Positions 27,774 to 34,277 of a DNA stretch of 64,000 nt are shown here, in pieces. Under the pieces are notes generated by a model. That model had not been told where the DNA came from. It saw only the letters and a program-made list of their open reading frames with translations, and searched no databases. Made by a program: the position numbers and the translations under genes. This stretch comes from Nitrobacter sp051535235 (lineage in GTDB: Bacteria > Pseudomonadota > Alphaproteobacteria > Rhizobiales > Xanthobacteraceae): NCBI RefSeq assembly GCF_051535235.1, contig NZ_JBPPLZ010000003.1, positions 310,001 to 374,000 of the forward strand, written 5' to 3'. Within the stretch, counting starts at the first letter, position 1, and each line of letters starts with the position of its first letter.

Positions 27774-28147
27774 TTCAAATCCCCGGAATTTCAACTTCGT
27801 TTGGACGCGAGCGCAGCCCGAATTCGATAAATGCTGTATATCGCCCGGCGCAGAAAAAAGCCGTCTCTCAAATGCAACACTTCGGGCAAATTGGAGCCGC
27901 CGCTAGGCCTTCCGCCTCATCGGTCCATTCGCAAATCTTTCATGGTCGCTCCACCGACCGGGGCCATCGCCTCTTGAGAACAAATATGGAACATTATATA
28001 TTGGACCGGTGGATAACCCGGCGAATGACCGCCTCCGCGCGATAACGGGAGTGTAGGGTCGCCACCGTTGCCGCGAAGGCGGTGCCCGGCGTTCGAACCG
28101 GCGGCGGCATTCGGATTGGCAATCGGACGGAGATTGGGAGAACGGCG
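27774..28147. other. Gap between the barrel gene and ssb
   Basis: This 370-base divergent promoter region holds the LexA box at 27978-27992. Apart from that box and an ATTATATAT stretch just after it that could serve as an ssb promoter -10 element, I see no other feature. Confidence 0.4.
27978..27992. promoter_or_regulatory. LexA (SOS) box upstream of ssb
   Basis: GAACAAATATGGAAC is a perfect GAAC-N7-GAAC box, the LexA site of alphaproteobacteria. It lies 155 bases upstream of the ssb start, and an AT-rich stretch follows at once. Confidence 0.8.
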
Positions 28148-28639
28148 ATGGCGGGTAGCGTAAACAAGGTCATTCTGATCGGCAATCTCGGCGCCGATCC
28201 CGAAATCAAGCGGACCCAGGACGGCCGCCCGATCGCCAATTTGCGAATCGCCACGTCTGAAAGCTGGCGCGATCGGACCAGCGGTGAGCGCAAGGAGAAA
28301 ACCGAGTGGCACCGCGTCGTGATCTTCAACGAGGGCCTCTGCAAGGTCGCTGAGCAGTACCTGAAAAAAGGCTCGAAGGTTTACATCGAGGGCCAGTTGC
28401 AGACCCGCAAATGGACCGATCAGAACGGCGTCGAAAAATACTCCACCGAAGTCGTGCTGCAGAATTTCAACTCGACGCTGACGATGCTCGACGGCCGCAA
28501 CAGCGGTGGGGGCGGAGGCAATTTCGGACCGGATGATTCCGGAGGCGATTTCGGATCGGGGAGTCCATCCGGCGGCCAGCGCCGTGCCGTTGCCGCCGGC
28601 GCCCGTCGCAGCGACATGGATGACGACATTCCGTTCTAG
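28148..28639 (+). CDS. ssb: Single-stranded DNA-binding protein
   Basis: A 163-residue SSB. The OB-fold starts MAGSVNKVILIGNLGADPEI and includes FNEGLCKVAEQYLKKGSKVYIEGQ split around KKGSKVYIEGQ, then a Gly/Ser-rich linker (GGGGGNFGPDDSGGDFGSGS) and the acidic tip MDDDIPF that recruits repair and replication partners. The frame opens at 28082 but MAGSVNK at 28148 is the universal N-terminus. It is the usual neighbour of uvrA, here with the barrel gene between them, and carries its own LexA box. Confidence 0.96.
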   Translation: MAGSVNKVILIGNLGADPEIKRTQDGRPIANLRIATSESWRDRTSGERKEKTEWHRVVIFNEGLCKVAEQYLKKGSKVYIEGQLQTRKWTDQNGVEKYSTEVVLQNFNSTLTMLDGRNSGGGGGNFGPDDSGGDFGSGSPSGGQRRAVAAGARRSDMDDDIPF

Positions 28640-28780
28640 GGAGCAGCAACTCCAGGGAGGAGCAGCTCATAAGGCAGCAGTTTGGGCACGGGGTGTGAGT
28701 TCGGATATTGGCGCCCCGGCCCCTGCCATCCGGGCCCGGCGACCAAAATTCTCTGCGGTCTGCCTCTGCTGACTTTAAAG

Positions 28781-28825
28781 TGGCGATCCCGGCAGGATTC
28801 GAACCTGCAACCCGCGGAGTAGAAA
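28781..28825. repeat. Island attachment site, left copy
   Basis: A 45-base perfect copy of the 3' part of tRNA-Arg(UCU), reaching from the CCA end through the anticodon-stem boundary, is identical to 33879-33923. It marks the far end of the integrated island; the sequence beyond position 28825 differs from the tRNA. Confidence 0.9.
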
Positions 28826-28885
28826 ACTTTTGGAGAACAAGCAAAATCAATCAGTTGCGGCCACCATGTTGCGTTGGTGTTTAAG

Positions 28886-29164
28886 TCACGGCCAATAGAT
28901 TGCGAAGATGCTGCAAATCGCGCTTGCCGCAGCGGCGAGCGCTGCACGACCGCTCCATGTTGACTGCCTTTCGAGGGTGGCGTGGAGATCAATGCGCCGC
29001 CCATTTGAGAGCTTGGTGACCAAATATCCACCCATCAAGGCACCTTGGCCGGCGGTTTCAGGCGGTGCGGGCACGGTAACTCTCGCAGAATAGATCCACA
29101 TGACCGCCGCCGCGCCCGCATTGAAGGCGGTCACTAGAGGCCAAAGGTGCGAGATCGCAGTCAT
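28886..29164 (-). CDS. Small membrane protein, coupled to the integrase
   Basis: A 92-residue protein with two hydrophobic segments (WPLVTAFNAGAAAVMWIYSA and AALAAAASAICSIFAIYW) around a polar middle (GGYLVTKLSNGRRIDLHATLERQS). Its start overlaps the integrase stop by four bases (ATGA), so the two are translated from one transcript. No family is recognised. The position next to the attachment site, between the integrase and the island end, is typical of small island-specific genes; its role is unknown. Confidence 0.65.
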   Translation of the reverse strand: MTAISHLWPLVTAFNAGAAAVMWIYSARVTVPAPPETAGQGALMGGYLVTKLSNGRRIDLHATLERQSTWSGRAALAAAASAICSIFAIYWP

Positions 29165-30408
29165 GAGCTTTGCCTACCCAGGAGCCGGGTCTGAATACTC
29201 TCCGCCGCCTTCTGGCCGGCCTCAGCATCAGCGAATAGGTGGCCATATACGTCGAATGTCACCTTGATTGAACTATGTCCCATAAGATTCTGAATCTGCT
29301 TCGGGTTGTAGCCACTCTCAATCCAAAGGGAAGCGCAGGCGTGGCGCAACGAGTGCATGCCGTACTTGCCCGCCACGATGACCTTGGGCTCGCCAGCATC
29401 ATCCAAGATCGGCTTGCCTGCCTTGTTCAGTGCCGGCCGCGGTTCGGTCAGTCCGGCTGCTACCAGAATCGGATACAGACCGCGTTCGATCAGGTTTGAG
29501 TGGCTTTCGACCTTGCCAAGGCCGTTGGGGAAGACGAGATCGAGGATCTTTACCGATTCGCCATTAGCGTCCCTCTTGCCCATGTCGCGCTTCGGGCAAA
29601 CCAGCTTCCACTCCCGCAGGGCGTTGATGACGATCGGCGGGCAGGGGATCGAACGATAACCGGCCTTCGATTTGAGCTTCCCGATTCGGTGCGAGGCATC
29701 AGCACGCTGCGTCAGACTCAGTTGCTTGGCCTCGAAATCGACGTTGGCCCAGCGCAGTCCTCGGAGCTCGCTCGCCCGTAGACCGCAGAAGACCGCCACC
29801 AGGATCACCGGCCGCCAGCGACCGGTGGCGCCGGCGATGATCGACTGAAGCTCGGCCTTGGTCGGGATCACGGGGCGCGGATCATCGCGATCGGGGAGTT
29901 TTAGCTCGATTCCCACGGTGGGGGCGGTGCTGGCCAGACTGAGGCGGCGCACTTCTTTGAAGATGCCGCCGAGCGATCTTACCACGCGTTTGACCATCTC
30001 GGCGGACCGGACGCCTTTGCGCAGTTGATCGGCGAACGCATTGACAGCAGGAACGGTGATCTCGGCAAGTTTCCTGCCGCCGATAAATGGCACGATGTGC
30101 AGATTAACGTGCTCTTCGTAGCCCTTCACCGTCATGGGCTCGAGGCCCTTCTCGTTACAGTTCTCGATCCAGAGGGTCGCGGCCTCTTTAACCGTTGGCG
30201 AAATGCTACCCGGCGTATGAACGCCGCATGCAACGTCGTGGCGAGTTTGAACCAGCCAGGCATTTGCTTCTGACTTGCGTTCGAACTGTTTAAAGCGACG
30301 CTTGCCGGCGCCATCGACATAGCCCGCTAACCAGCGAACGAGGTTAGAGGGGAGGGTGCGCTTACGAACGGTGGCCAACGCCGATCGCAAGAAATTCGAA
30401 GACCTCAA
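29161..30408 (-). CDS. Tyrosine-type site-specific integrase of the island
   Basis: A 415-residue integrase. N-terminal arm-binding and SAM-like domain (TVKEAATLWIENC, TVKGYEEHVNLHI), then the catalytic domain with the first Arg in FCGLRASELRGLRW, HSLRHACASLW (His-x-x-Arg), GHSSIKVTFDVYGHL (His and the nucleophile Tyr). It should recombine the tRNA-Arg attachment sites at both ends of the island. There is no ATG start: the frame begins with TTG at 30408, and the TTG at 30378 giving MATVRKRTLPSN is the more family-like start. A phage lysozyme fragment abuts its 5' end. Confidence 0.9.
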   Translation of the reverse strand: MRSSNFLRSALATVRKRTLPSNLVRWLAGYVDGAGKRRFKQFERKSEANAWLVQTRHDVACGVHTPGSISPTVKEAATLWIENCNEKGLEPMTVKGYEEHVNLHIVPFIGGRKLAEITVPAVNAFADQLRKGVRSAEMVKRVVRSLGGIFKEVRRLSLASTAPTVGIELKLPDRDDPRPVIPTKAELQSIIAGATGRWRPVILVAVFCGLRASELRGLRWANVDFEAKQLSLTQRADASHRIGKLKSKAGYRSIPCPPIVINALREWKLVCPKRDMGKRDANGESVKILDLVFPNGLGKVESHSNLIERGLYPILVAAGLTEPRPALNKAGKPILDDAGEPKVIVAGKYGMHSLRHACASLWIESGYNPKQIQNLMGHSSIKVTFDVYGHLFADAEAGQKAAESIQTRLLGRQSS

Positions 30409-30420
30409 TTCATCTTTTCA

Positions 30421-30725
30421 TCAGCTTGCGGTCGATGCTTTGCGCGCTGGGCCGACGTTGAGGCGACCGGAGGACCCTCCGAGGTCAACTCGATTGGCGC
30501 GACCGGAATCGCGCAATGGCTCGGCGGCCGCAAGAACGGTGTGGTCCGCGGCGACTTCGAGGGGCAGCTCGCCCATGCCGTGCGTGAGTTGAAATCGACA
30601 GAGGGTCGAGCTTACCGGGCACTCCTGGGAGCAAAGGACGATCGATCCGCGGCGATCGGCGCCGCGATGTTTGAGCGCGCAGAGGGTTACAACGCGCGGA
30701 CCGGCGAAGATTTGTTCGTCGACAA
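30421..30725 (+). pseudogene. Phage tail lysozyme domain fragment
   Basis: In frame 1 the sequence reads VEATGGPSEVNSIGATGIAQ, then WLGGRKNGVVRGDFEGQLAH and AVRELKSTEGRAYRALLGA. The GATGIAQW.G.R and FEGQL.....EL..TE.RA pattern is the phage tail lysozyme type (Phage_lysozyme2). There is no start codon in frame upstream, and the frame stops making sense after about 30725, so this is the C-terminal relic of a tail-tip or virion lysozyme gene. It shows the island derives from, or absorbed, prophage DNA. Confidence 0.6.
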
Positions 30726-30731
30726 GACGGT

Positions 30732-30875
30732 GAGATCGTGTCGCGAGTTTTGCGGGGGTGTCGGGCCGCACGGTCGAGAAGATCGCGAAGGTGGTGGAGG
30801 CCCGTATCTGTGCCGGCGAGCGCATCGGTACACCCGGGATCCGCGCAACACGTGGAGCGCTTAAGACCGCAGCCT
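30732..30875 (+). pseudogene. ParB-like protein fragment
   Basis: In the frame after the lysozyme relic the sequence reads DRVASFAGVSGRTVEKIAKV followed by VEARICAGERIGT. This matches the 'DKVA...GVS.RTVEKA..VVEAA' segment of ParB-type nuclease/helix-turn-helix proteins found in phages and islands. There is no start codon and the match ends quickly, so this is a second relic fused to the first. Confidence 0.5.
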
Positions 30876-30887
30876 GCTAAATCCGGC

Positions 30888-31154
30888 TCAAGACGCAGCG
30901 GGCGTTCGAGTTTTCAAACTATCGACGGCGTGCACCGGGGGCATGTCACCCCGCATCAAGTGAGCGATTGCGCCGTACACCAACCGCTGTCTCTCGAGCG
31001 TGCTCATGCCGGCGAATACGGGCGACGTCACGTCGATATTGAAATGTCCCCCGCCGCCGTCGACTGTGGCCTGTGAATTTTGAATCTGCTGCTCGATAGC
31101 CTCGCGCAGCGCGTCGATGACGGAACCCTGGAAGTCGGTTGGATGGGATGACAT
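30888..31154 (-). CDS. BolA/IbaG-like protein in the island
   Basis: An 88-residue protein. SSHPTDFQGSVIDALREAIE is followed by GGGGHFNIDVTSPVFAGMST, LERQRLVYGAIAHLM and VHAVDSLKTRTP. This is the BolA fold pattern (helix, then H..I.V.SP.F.G.S...R...VY..L, and a C-terminal VHA...L.T), in the 'RQ' form of IbaG rather than the 'RH' form of BolA. Such proteins usually bind a glutaredoxin and a shared 2Fe-2S cluster. No glutaredoxin gene is near. The frame opens at 31310; AAGGA before the ATG at 31154 decides the start. Its presence as island cargo is unusual. Confidence 0.75.
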   Translation of the reverse strand: MSSHPTDFQGSVIDALREAIEQQIQNSQATVDGGGGHFNIDVTSPVFAGMSTLERQRLVYGAIAHLMRGDMPPVHAVDSLKTRTPAAS

Positions 31155-31224
31155 AGTGGTCCTTTTCGTTCTCCAGACGCATTTATTTCGCGGATGATGT
31201 CCGTAGCCCCCGACAAACTGCCCG

Positions 31225-31562
31225 TCAACGTTCCGGCTGCCCCAACAGCTTGGCAATTTCGTCCAAGTTCCCCGACGGATCTCCGCAAGGAGATTCCTCA
31301 CGGATGGCACCCGGCTGGGTCGCTGCGAACAAACCTAAGCTGTTGAATTGAACGCTACGAGAAACCCCGCTCCGGCGGGGTTTTCTATTCTGCTGATCCT
31401 CGGGAATAACACCGCTCATCGCGATGGTCTCTAGCTCCTGCGCCATCTTACGGTAGTCCTCGGCCAGCTTCTTAAAACACCTCGCGCTTTTCATGACCCA
31501 TGGCGAGTTTGCCGATCAGCGCGCAATCCTCGGCATCGGTTAAAAGCTTCTCAATGCGGGGC
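31225..31562 (-). pseudogene. Frameshifted small helical protein
   Basis: Two frames join into one helical sequence: IEKLLTDAEDCALIGKLAMG then HEKREVF, a TTTT run, and KKLAEDYRKMAQELETIAMS. Removing one T of the run at 31474-31477 (minus strand) would make them continuous. The pattern 'L...AEDC.LI..LA....R..F.KLA.DYR.MA.ELE' is a tiny protein type common in Bradyrhizobium genomes, with unknown function. The 5' part also lacks a start codon. The lower half overlaps a hairpin terminator at 31363-31385 and is probably non-coding tail. Confidence 0.5.
31363..31385. terminator. Hairpin terminator inside the island
   Basis: AAACCCCGC and its complement around TCCG form a 9-base stem with a T-rich end. 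It lies downstream of the frameshifted small gene on the minus strand and before the BolA-like gene, and could work in both directions. Confidence 0.65.
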
Positions 31563-31581
31563 TCGGATGTCTTTCAATAGC

Positions 31582-31704
31582 TCATCCCTGCGTCTGCGTT
31601 GGGATATTCACTGTAGGTTTGCCGTCTCCTACGAGGGTGTAGGAAAGAATGACCAGCAGCGCGGTGATCGCACCTCCAATAATCCAGCCTGTTTTGACAC
31701 CCAT
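31582..31704 (-). CDS. 40-residue single-pass membrane peptide
   Basis: A short frame starting MGVKTGWIIGGAITALLVIL and continuing SYTLVGDGKPTVNIPTQTQG before a TGA. A single membrane helix (WIIGGAITALLVILSYTLV) is followed by a short polar tail. A strong ribosome site (CTGGAGGAC) sits nine bases before the ATG, which supports translation. It is too short for the usual length cut-offs. No family is recognised; it lies between a decayed gene and a remnant that reads IVEIGLKKGK, which looks like the end of a ribbon-helix-helix protein. Confidence 0.55.
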   Translation of the reverse strand: MGVKTGWIIGGAITALLVILSYTLVGDGKPTVNIPTQTQG

Positions 31705-31817
31705 AGTGTTCGTCCTCCAGATGAAAAATATGCACGATCCCGGTTCCAGGTCAGCGTGATGCGCCTAAGGGACGGTTCATTTCCCTTTCTTCAGCCCGAT
31801 CTCGACGATGAAGATAT

Positions 31818-32009
31818 CTAACGCAACATGGAGTCTCTAAGCTGATCCAGCACTTGACGAATATTAGGGCAGATAGTGCCGCCGCTGTATTTGCATCTTC
31901 GCGCCATCTCCTTTTGCGAAAACGAGAAGGATTTTTCCGATCCGCCGCCCTCAATATGAGCTTCGATGCCGCATTCGGGACATTTGATTGTGTCGGTGTC
32001 GATCACCAT
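31818..32009 (-). CDS. Small Cys4 zinc-ribbon-like protein
   Basis: A 63-residue protein MVIDTDTIKCPECGIEAHIE... with four cysteines arranged CPEC and later RRCKYSGGTICPN, a zinc-ribbon-like layout, and a C-terminal helix (IRQVLDQLRDSML). Start: GGGAGG seven bases before the ATG at 32009; a second ATG at 32024 overlaps the stop of the ribbon-helix-helix gene (TGATG) and would add five residues. Either way it is translationally coupled to that regulator. Function unknown. Confidence 0.65.
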   Translation of the reverse strand: MVIDTDTIKCPECGIEAHIEGGGSEKSFSFSQKEMARRCKYSGGTICPNIRQVLDQLRDSMLR

Positions 32010-32023
32010 TGCCAATCCTCCCA

Positions 32024-32215
32024 TCACTTCCTCTTTAGCCCCAGCTCTACCAGGCGGCGGATGGCCGTGGCCAGCGCGGGAACGTCTACCTGTTTTGCGG
32101 CCCAAGCCCTTATGTCGTTTTGAAGCTCTTCCGTCATGCGAACACCGACCAACGGCGCATTGCCGGTCGCCGGACGACCTCGTTTTTTTAGATTATCTTT
32201 TATTGACTTCTTCAT
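32024..32215 (-). CDS. Ribbon-helix-helix DNA-binding protein
   Basis: A 63-residue basic protein: MKKSIKDNLKKRGRPATG, then VGVRMTEELQNDIRAWAAKQ and ATAIRRLVELGLKRK. The VR.....L...I..WA......S/ATAIR.LVE.GL pattern is a CopG/Arc-type ribbon-helix-helix fold with an extended basic N-terminus carrying an RGRPATG (AT-hook-like RGRP) motif. It probably represses its own operon: the decamer AGATTATCTT occurs upstream of its start and again inside its first codons. The downstream zinc-ribbon gene is coupled to it. Confidence 0.75.
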   Translation of the reverse strand: MKKSIKDNLKKRGRPATGNAPLVGVRMTEELQNDIRAWAAKQVDVPALATAIRRLVELGLKRK

Positions 32216-32232
32216 GAATTTGAGATTATCTT
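32190..32232. promoter_or_regulatory. Candidate operator: two copies of AGATTATCTT
   Basis: Perfect direct repeats of the near-palindromic decamer AGATTATCTT at 32190-32199 and 32223-32232 are 33 bases apart (about three helical turns). They flank the start codon of the ribbon-helix-helix gene. This spacing and position fit an autoregulatory operator; binding is inference. Confidence 0.5.
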
Positions 32233-32298
32233 AAAAGCAAGCCGAGGGGAAGCTGTAACTTCCGCCCCGGCTCTAACCCAAGCCGATGAGGATAAGTC

Positions 32299-32673
32299 AT
32301 GGCTCGAGCTGACTCTCACCATACTACGAATCCGTCCATTCGCCGCGCCGGCGTGCCCCAATGCACGCCGTTTCAGCCCCTCGATGTCGAGTTCGATTGG
32401 AGCAACGAGGAGTGGTCAAAGACATTCCTTCCACTGATACGCCTCGCCGTAGTGGCGGTCCAAAAGGACGAAGGATTGTTTGAAGTTGTTTTGCAGGAGT
32501 GGATGGCCAGCGGAGTGATCGATGAAGCGTTAGAGAGGTGGCTGGAGACGGCCGAACACCTCGATGGGCTGATCGCTGTTCTCAATTGCGTCCTCGCGCG
32601 CTCGGCGAAAGTTATCCGCAAAATCGGAGTCGAGCCCGACGTCACGCAGACGTTGGTGGGGAAAGAGCCATGA
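32299..32673 (+). CDS. Island protein of unknown function
   Basis: A 124-residue soluble protein beginning MARADSHHTTNPSIRRAG. The middle and C-terminal parts are helical (WSKTFLPLIRLAVVAVQKDE, GLFEVVLQEWMASGVIDEAL). GAGGA lies six bases before the ATG. The stop overlaps the next start by four bases (ATGA). I recognise no family; composition is acidic in the middle. It is divergent from the ribbon-helix-helix gene, so the operator-like repeats could also affect it. Confidence 0.65.
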   Translation: MARADSHHTTNPSIRRAGVPQCTPFQPLDVEFDWSNEEWSKTFLPLIRLAVVAVQKDEGLFEVVLQEWMASGVIDEALERWLETAEHLDGLIAVLNCVLARSAKVIRKIGVEPDVTQTLVGKEP

Positions 32674-33257
32674 AGCGCGTTTCCCCATCCCAAGGTAAGA
32701 CGTTAGAGGCCGCAGCGGACATCTCTGTTCCGGTGAAGCCTGTTCCGGTCACTCCGGAGGAGTTCTTCCGCGCCTGGAGCCGGAAGGACACGGAAGCGCT
32801 GGTCGAGGTGCTTATCGCCTCGCTCGACAAGGCCGACGCCGATCCCGACCTCGAGTCCTTGCTCGGCGCGCCGGAGGTCCGCGACGGTCACGAGCGCCGG
32901 GCCTACGTTTGGGCCCGCGGCGCGACAGACGATCGCGAAGGCGACGCGGGATGCGATGATCGCGAGGACGTGTGCGAGGACGAAGGTGCTGAGCATGACG
33001 GGAGCGAGCCGGACGTCGACGGTGAGCCGATCCTCGGTGCCTTCGACAGCGTCGTGAACCAGGAGAGATCGTGGGTGACCGCTCGGCAAGCCGACGAACT
33101 CGACGATTGCGATCTCGAAGACACCGGCGACGATGAACCGTCGATCGGCGGAGACGATCGCGAGGACGATTTCGCCGAGCGCAGCGGCATCGGCGATGTA
33201 GAGGGGCTGCTGGAGCAGACTGAATTTGGCCGTGGCTTCGCCGTGGCTGTTGAATGA
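32670..33257 (+). CDS. Very acidic island protein of unknown function
   Basis: A 195-residue protein. The N-terminal third is a helical segment (TPEEFFRAWSRKDTEALVEV, LIASLDKADADPDLESLLG), and the rest is extremely rich in Asp and Glu, with repeated DDRE units (TDDREGDAGCDDREDVCEDE and GGDDREDDFAE). Such acidic proteins can act as DNA mimics or be calcium-binding or disordered; the sequence does not decide. It is coupled to the upstream gene by an ATGA overlap, so the two are expected to act together. Confidence 0.62.
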   Translation: MKRVSPSQGKTLEAAADISVPVKPVPVTPEEFFRAWSRKDTEALVEVLIASLDKADADPDLESLLGAPEVRDGHERRAYVWARGATDDREGDAGCDDREDVCEDEGAEHDGSEPDVDGEPILGAFDSVVNQERSWVTARQADELDDCDLEDTGDDEPSIGGDDREDDFAERSGIGDVEGLLEQTEFGRGFAVAVE

Positions 33258-33298
33258 CCAATCGGCGCGCCCGCCGTCTCAAATCGGCGGGCGCGCCG

Positions 33299-33613
33299 TC
33301 ACCGCTTCTGCTTTTTCAGCTTCTCGGCGGCCAGCCGAGCGGCAAACCCCACGATCATCGAATCGGAAGTCCAATTGGTACGGCGGCGTCTTGTGCCTGA
33401 AGGCAGAAACACTTCGCGGTTCCGGCGCTGTTCGATGAAATCTTGGATGTCAGTCTCGGTAAACCGGCGCCTGGGCCTCTTTTGGCCGCGACTCACAGCA
33501 ATGCAGGCCATCTCGCCGTCGCTGACCAACTGGTGAAGCTGGTTCACCGTTACCGCGAGCCATGCAGCTGCTTCCTTCGGGGTCAACAACGGGGCAGGGG
33601 GTCCTGTGGTCAT
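33299..33613 (-). CDS. AlpA/excisionase-like helix-turn-helix protein
   Basis: A 104-residue protein with the MerR/HTH_17-type domain: LTPKEAAAWLAVTVNQLHQL, then a short wing with basic residues (SRGQKRPRRRFTETDIQDFI), followed by a basic C-terminal tail. This is the layout of phage excisionases and AlpA-like activators that direct integrase toward excision. The frame opens at 33679; the ATG at 33613 (MTTGPPAPLLTPKEA) gives the expected N-terminus. It lies at the tRNA end of the island, opposite the integrase. Confidence 0.8.
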   Translation of the reverse strand: MTTGPPAPLLTPKEAAAWLAVTVNQLHQLVSDGEMACIAVSRGQKRPRRRFTETDIQDFIEQRRNREVFLPSGTRRRRTNWTSDSMIVGFAARLAAEKLKKQKR

Positions 33614-33878
33614 GCGACCACTATTACCGACGTTCGAGCGATTCGGCTGGCCTGTCCGGAAGGTAGCCGGATCATCCACATCGTTGGACTATCGGAATGC
33701 GGTGATTGGCGAACAGATATTGAACCTGAGTGTTGCGCTCGTGTTGCGTGGAGTGAATTGTAGGAACTGGAAAAACATTGATTCTATTGGCATTCGCCGA
33801 AAACAGGCCGCAACACGAACCTGATCCGGAGAACAAAGCCGAAATGACAAAAAACGTATATTTTACAATTACTTATGA
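33614..33878. other. Island right-end gap with TGTTGCG repeats
   Basis: No gene is seen. The 7-mer TGTTGCG occurs at 33731 and 33742, and as its complement at 33809, giving a 9-base inverted repeat (33740-33748 with 33809-33817). The left island end has TGTTGCG at 28867. These could be arm-type integrase sites; this is inference. Confidence 0.35.
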
Positions 33879-33923
33879 TGGCGATCCCGGCAGGATTCGA
33901 ACCTGCAACCCGCGGAGTAGAAA
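33879..33923. repeat. Island attachment site, right copy (within tRNA-Arg)
   Basis: The 45 bases at the 3' end of the tRNA gene are identical to 28781-28825. Integration through this identity block leaves the tRNA intact on the right. Confidence 0.9.
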
Positions 33924-33955
33924 TCCGCTACTCTATCCAGTTGAGCTACGGGACC
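33879..33955 (-). tRNA. tRNA-Arg (anticodon UCU)
   Basis: On the minus strand the sequence begins GGTCCCGTAGCTCAACTGGA and ends GTTCGAATCCTGCCGGGATC then GCCA. D-loop, T-loop (GGTTCGAATCC) and a 7-base acceptor stem with one G-U pair are present. The anticodon stem GCGGA/TCCGC encloses TTTCTAC, giving anticodon TCT (Arg, AGA/AGG codons). The CCA end is encoded. The 3' half is the attachment site of the 5.1-kb island. Confidence 0.95.
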
Positions 33956-34277
33956 TTAAGACCGCTCACATCACCGCAATATGAAAAATCCGACCTCGCG
34001 CCAAGCCCCGATCCGAACCACTCTGAACGATCGGGCGACGAACCTGCGGGCGAGACCTGCTGCTTGTCCCCCCCCGTTCGGCTTCGTCGGGTAGCGAATG
34101 AGGAGGGTTCGCAGTAATGTCCTTGAGTATCCTTCAAGCGAAATTTCGAACCTAAGCCACACGAAAATCACAAGTTTGCCAGTATCTGTTCGAGTCCGGA
34201 TTTCGCTACCAGACGCGGCAGCATGAGGCGGACTTCGGAGAAATGCAGGGCGCACTCGTCCGCGCAGGGAGCTTTTC
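33956..34277. other. Gap between tRNA-Arg and the alpha-2-macroglobulin gene
   Basis: The only recognised feature is the dispersed repeat at 34107-34205. A promoter for the macroglobulin operon should lie here, but I see no clear -35/-10 pair. Confidence 0.35.
34107..34205. repeat. 100-base dispersed repeat (copy 2)
   Basis: Partner of 26659-26758. It lies upstream of the macroglobulin gene in the same strand sense as the copy beside uvrA, although the two genes point in opposite directions, so a shared promoter role is unlikely. Confidence 0.6.

Noticed and set aside
28640..34000. CRISPR array
   Set aside because: No regularly spaced repeats of 20-50 bases were seen here or elsewhere in the window; the only long direct repeat pair is the island att site.
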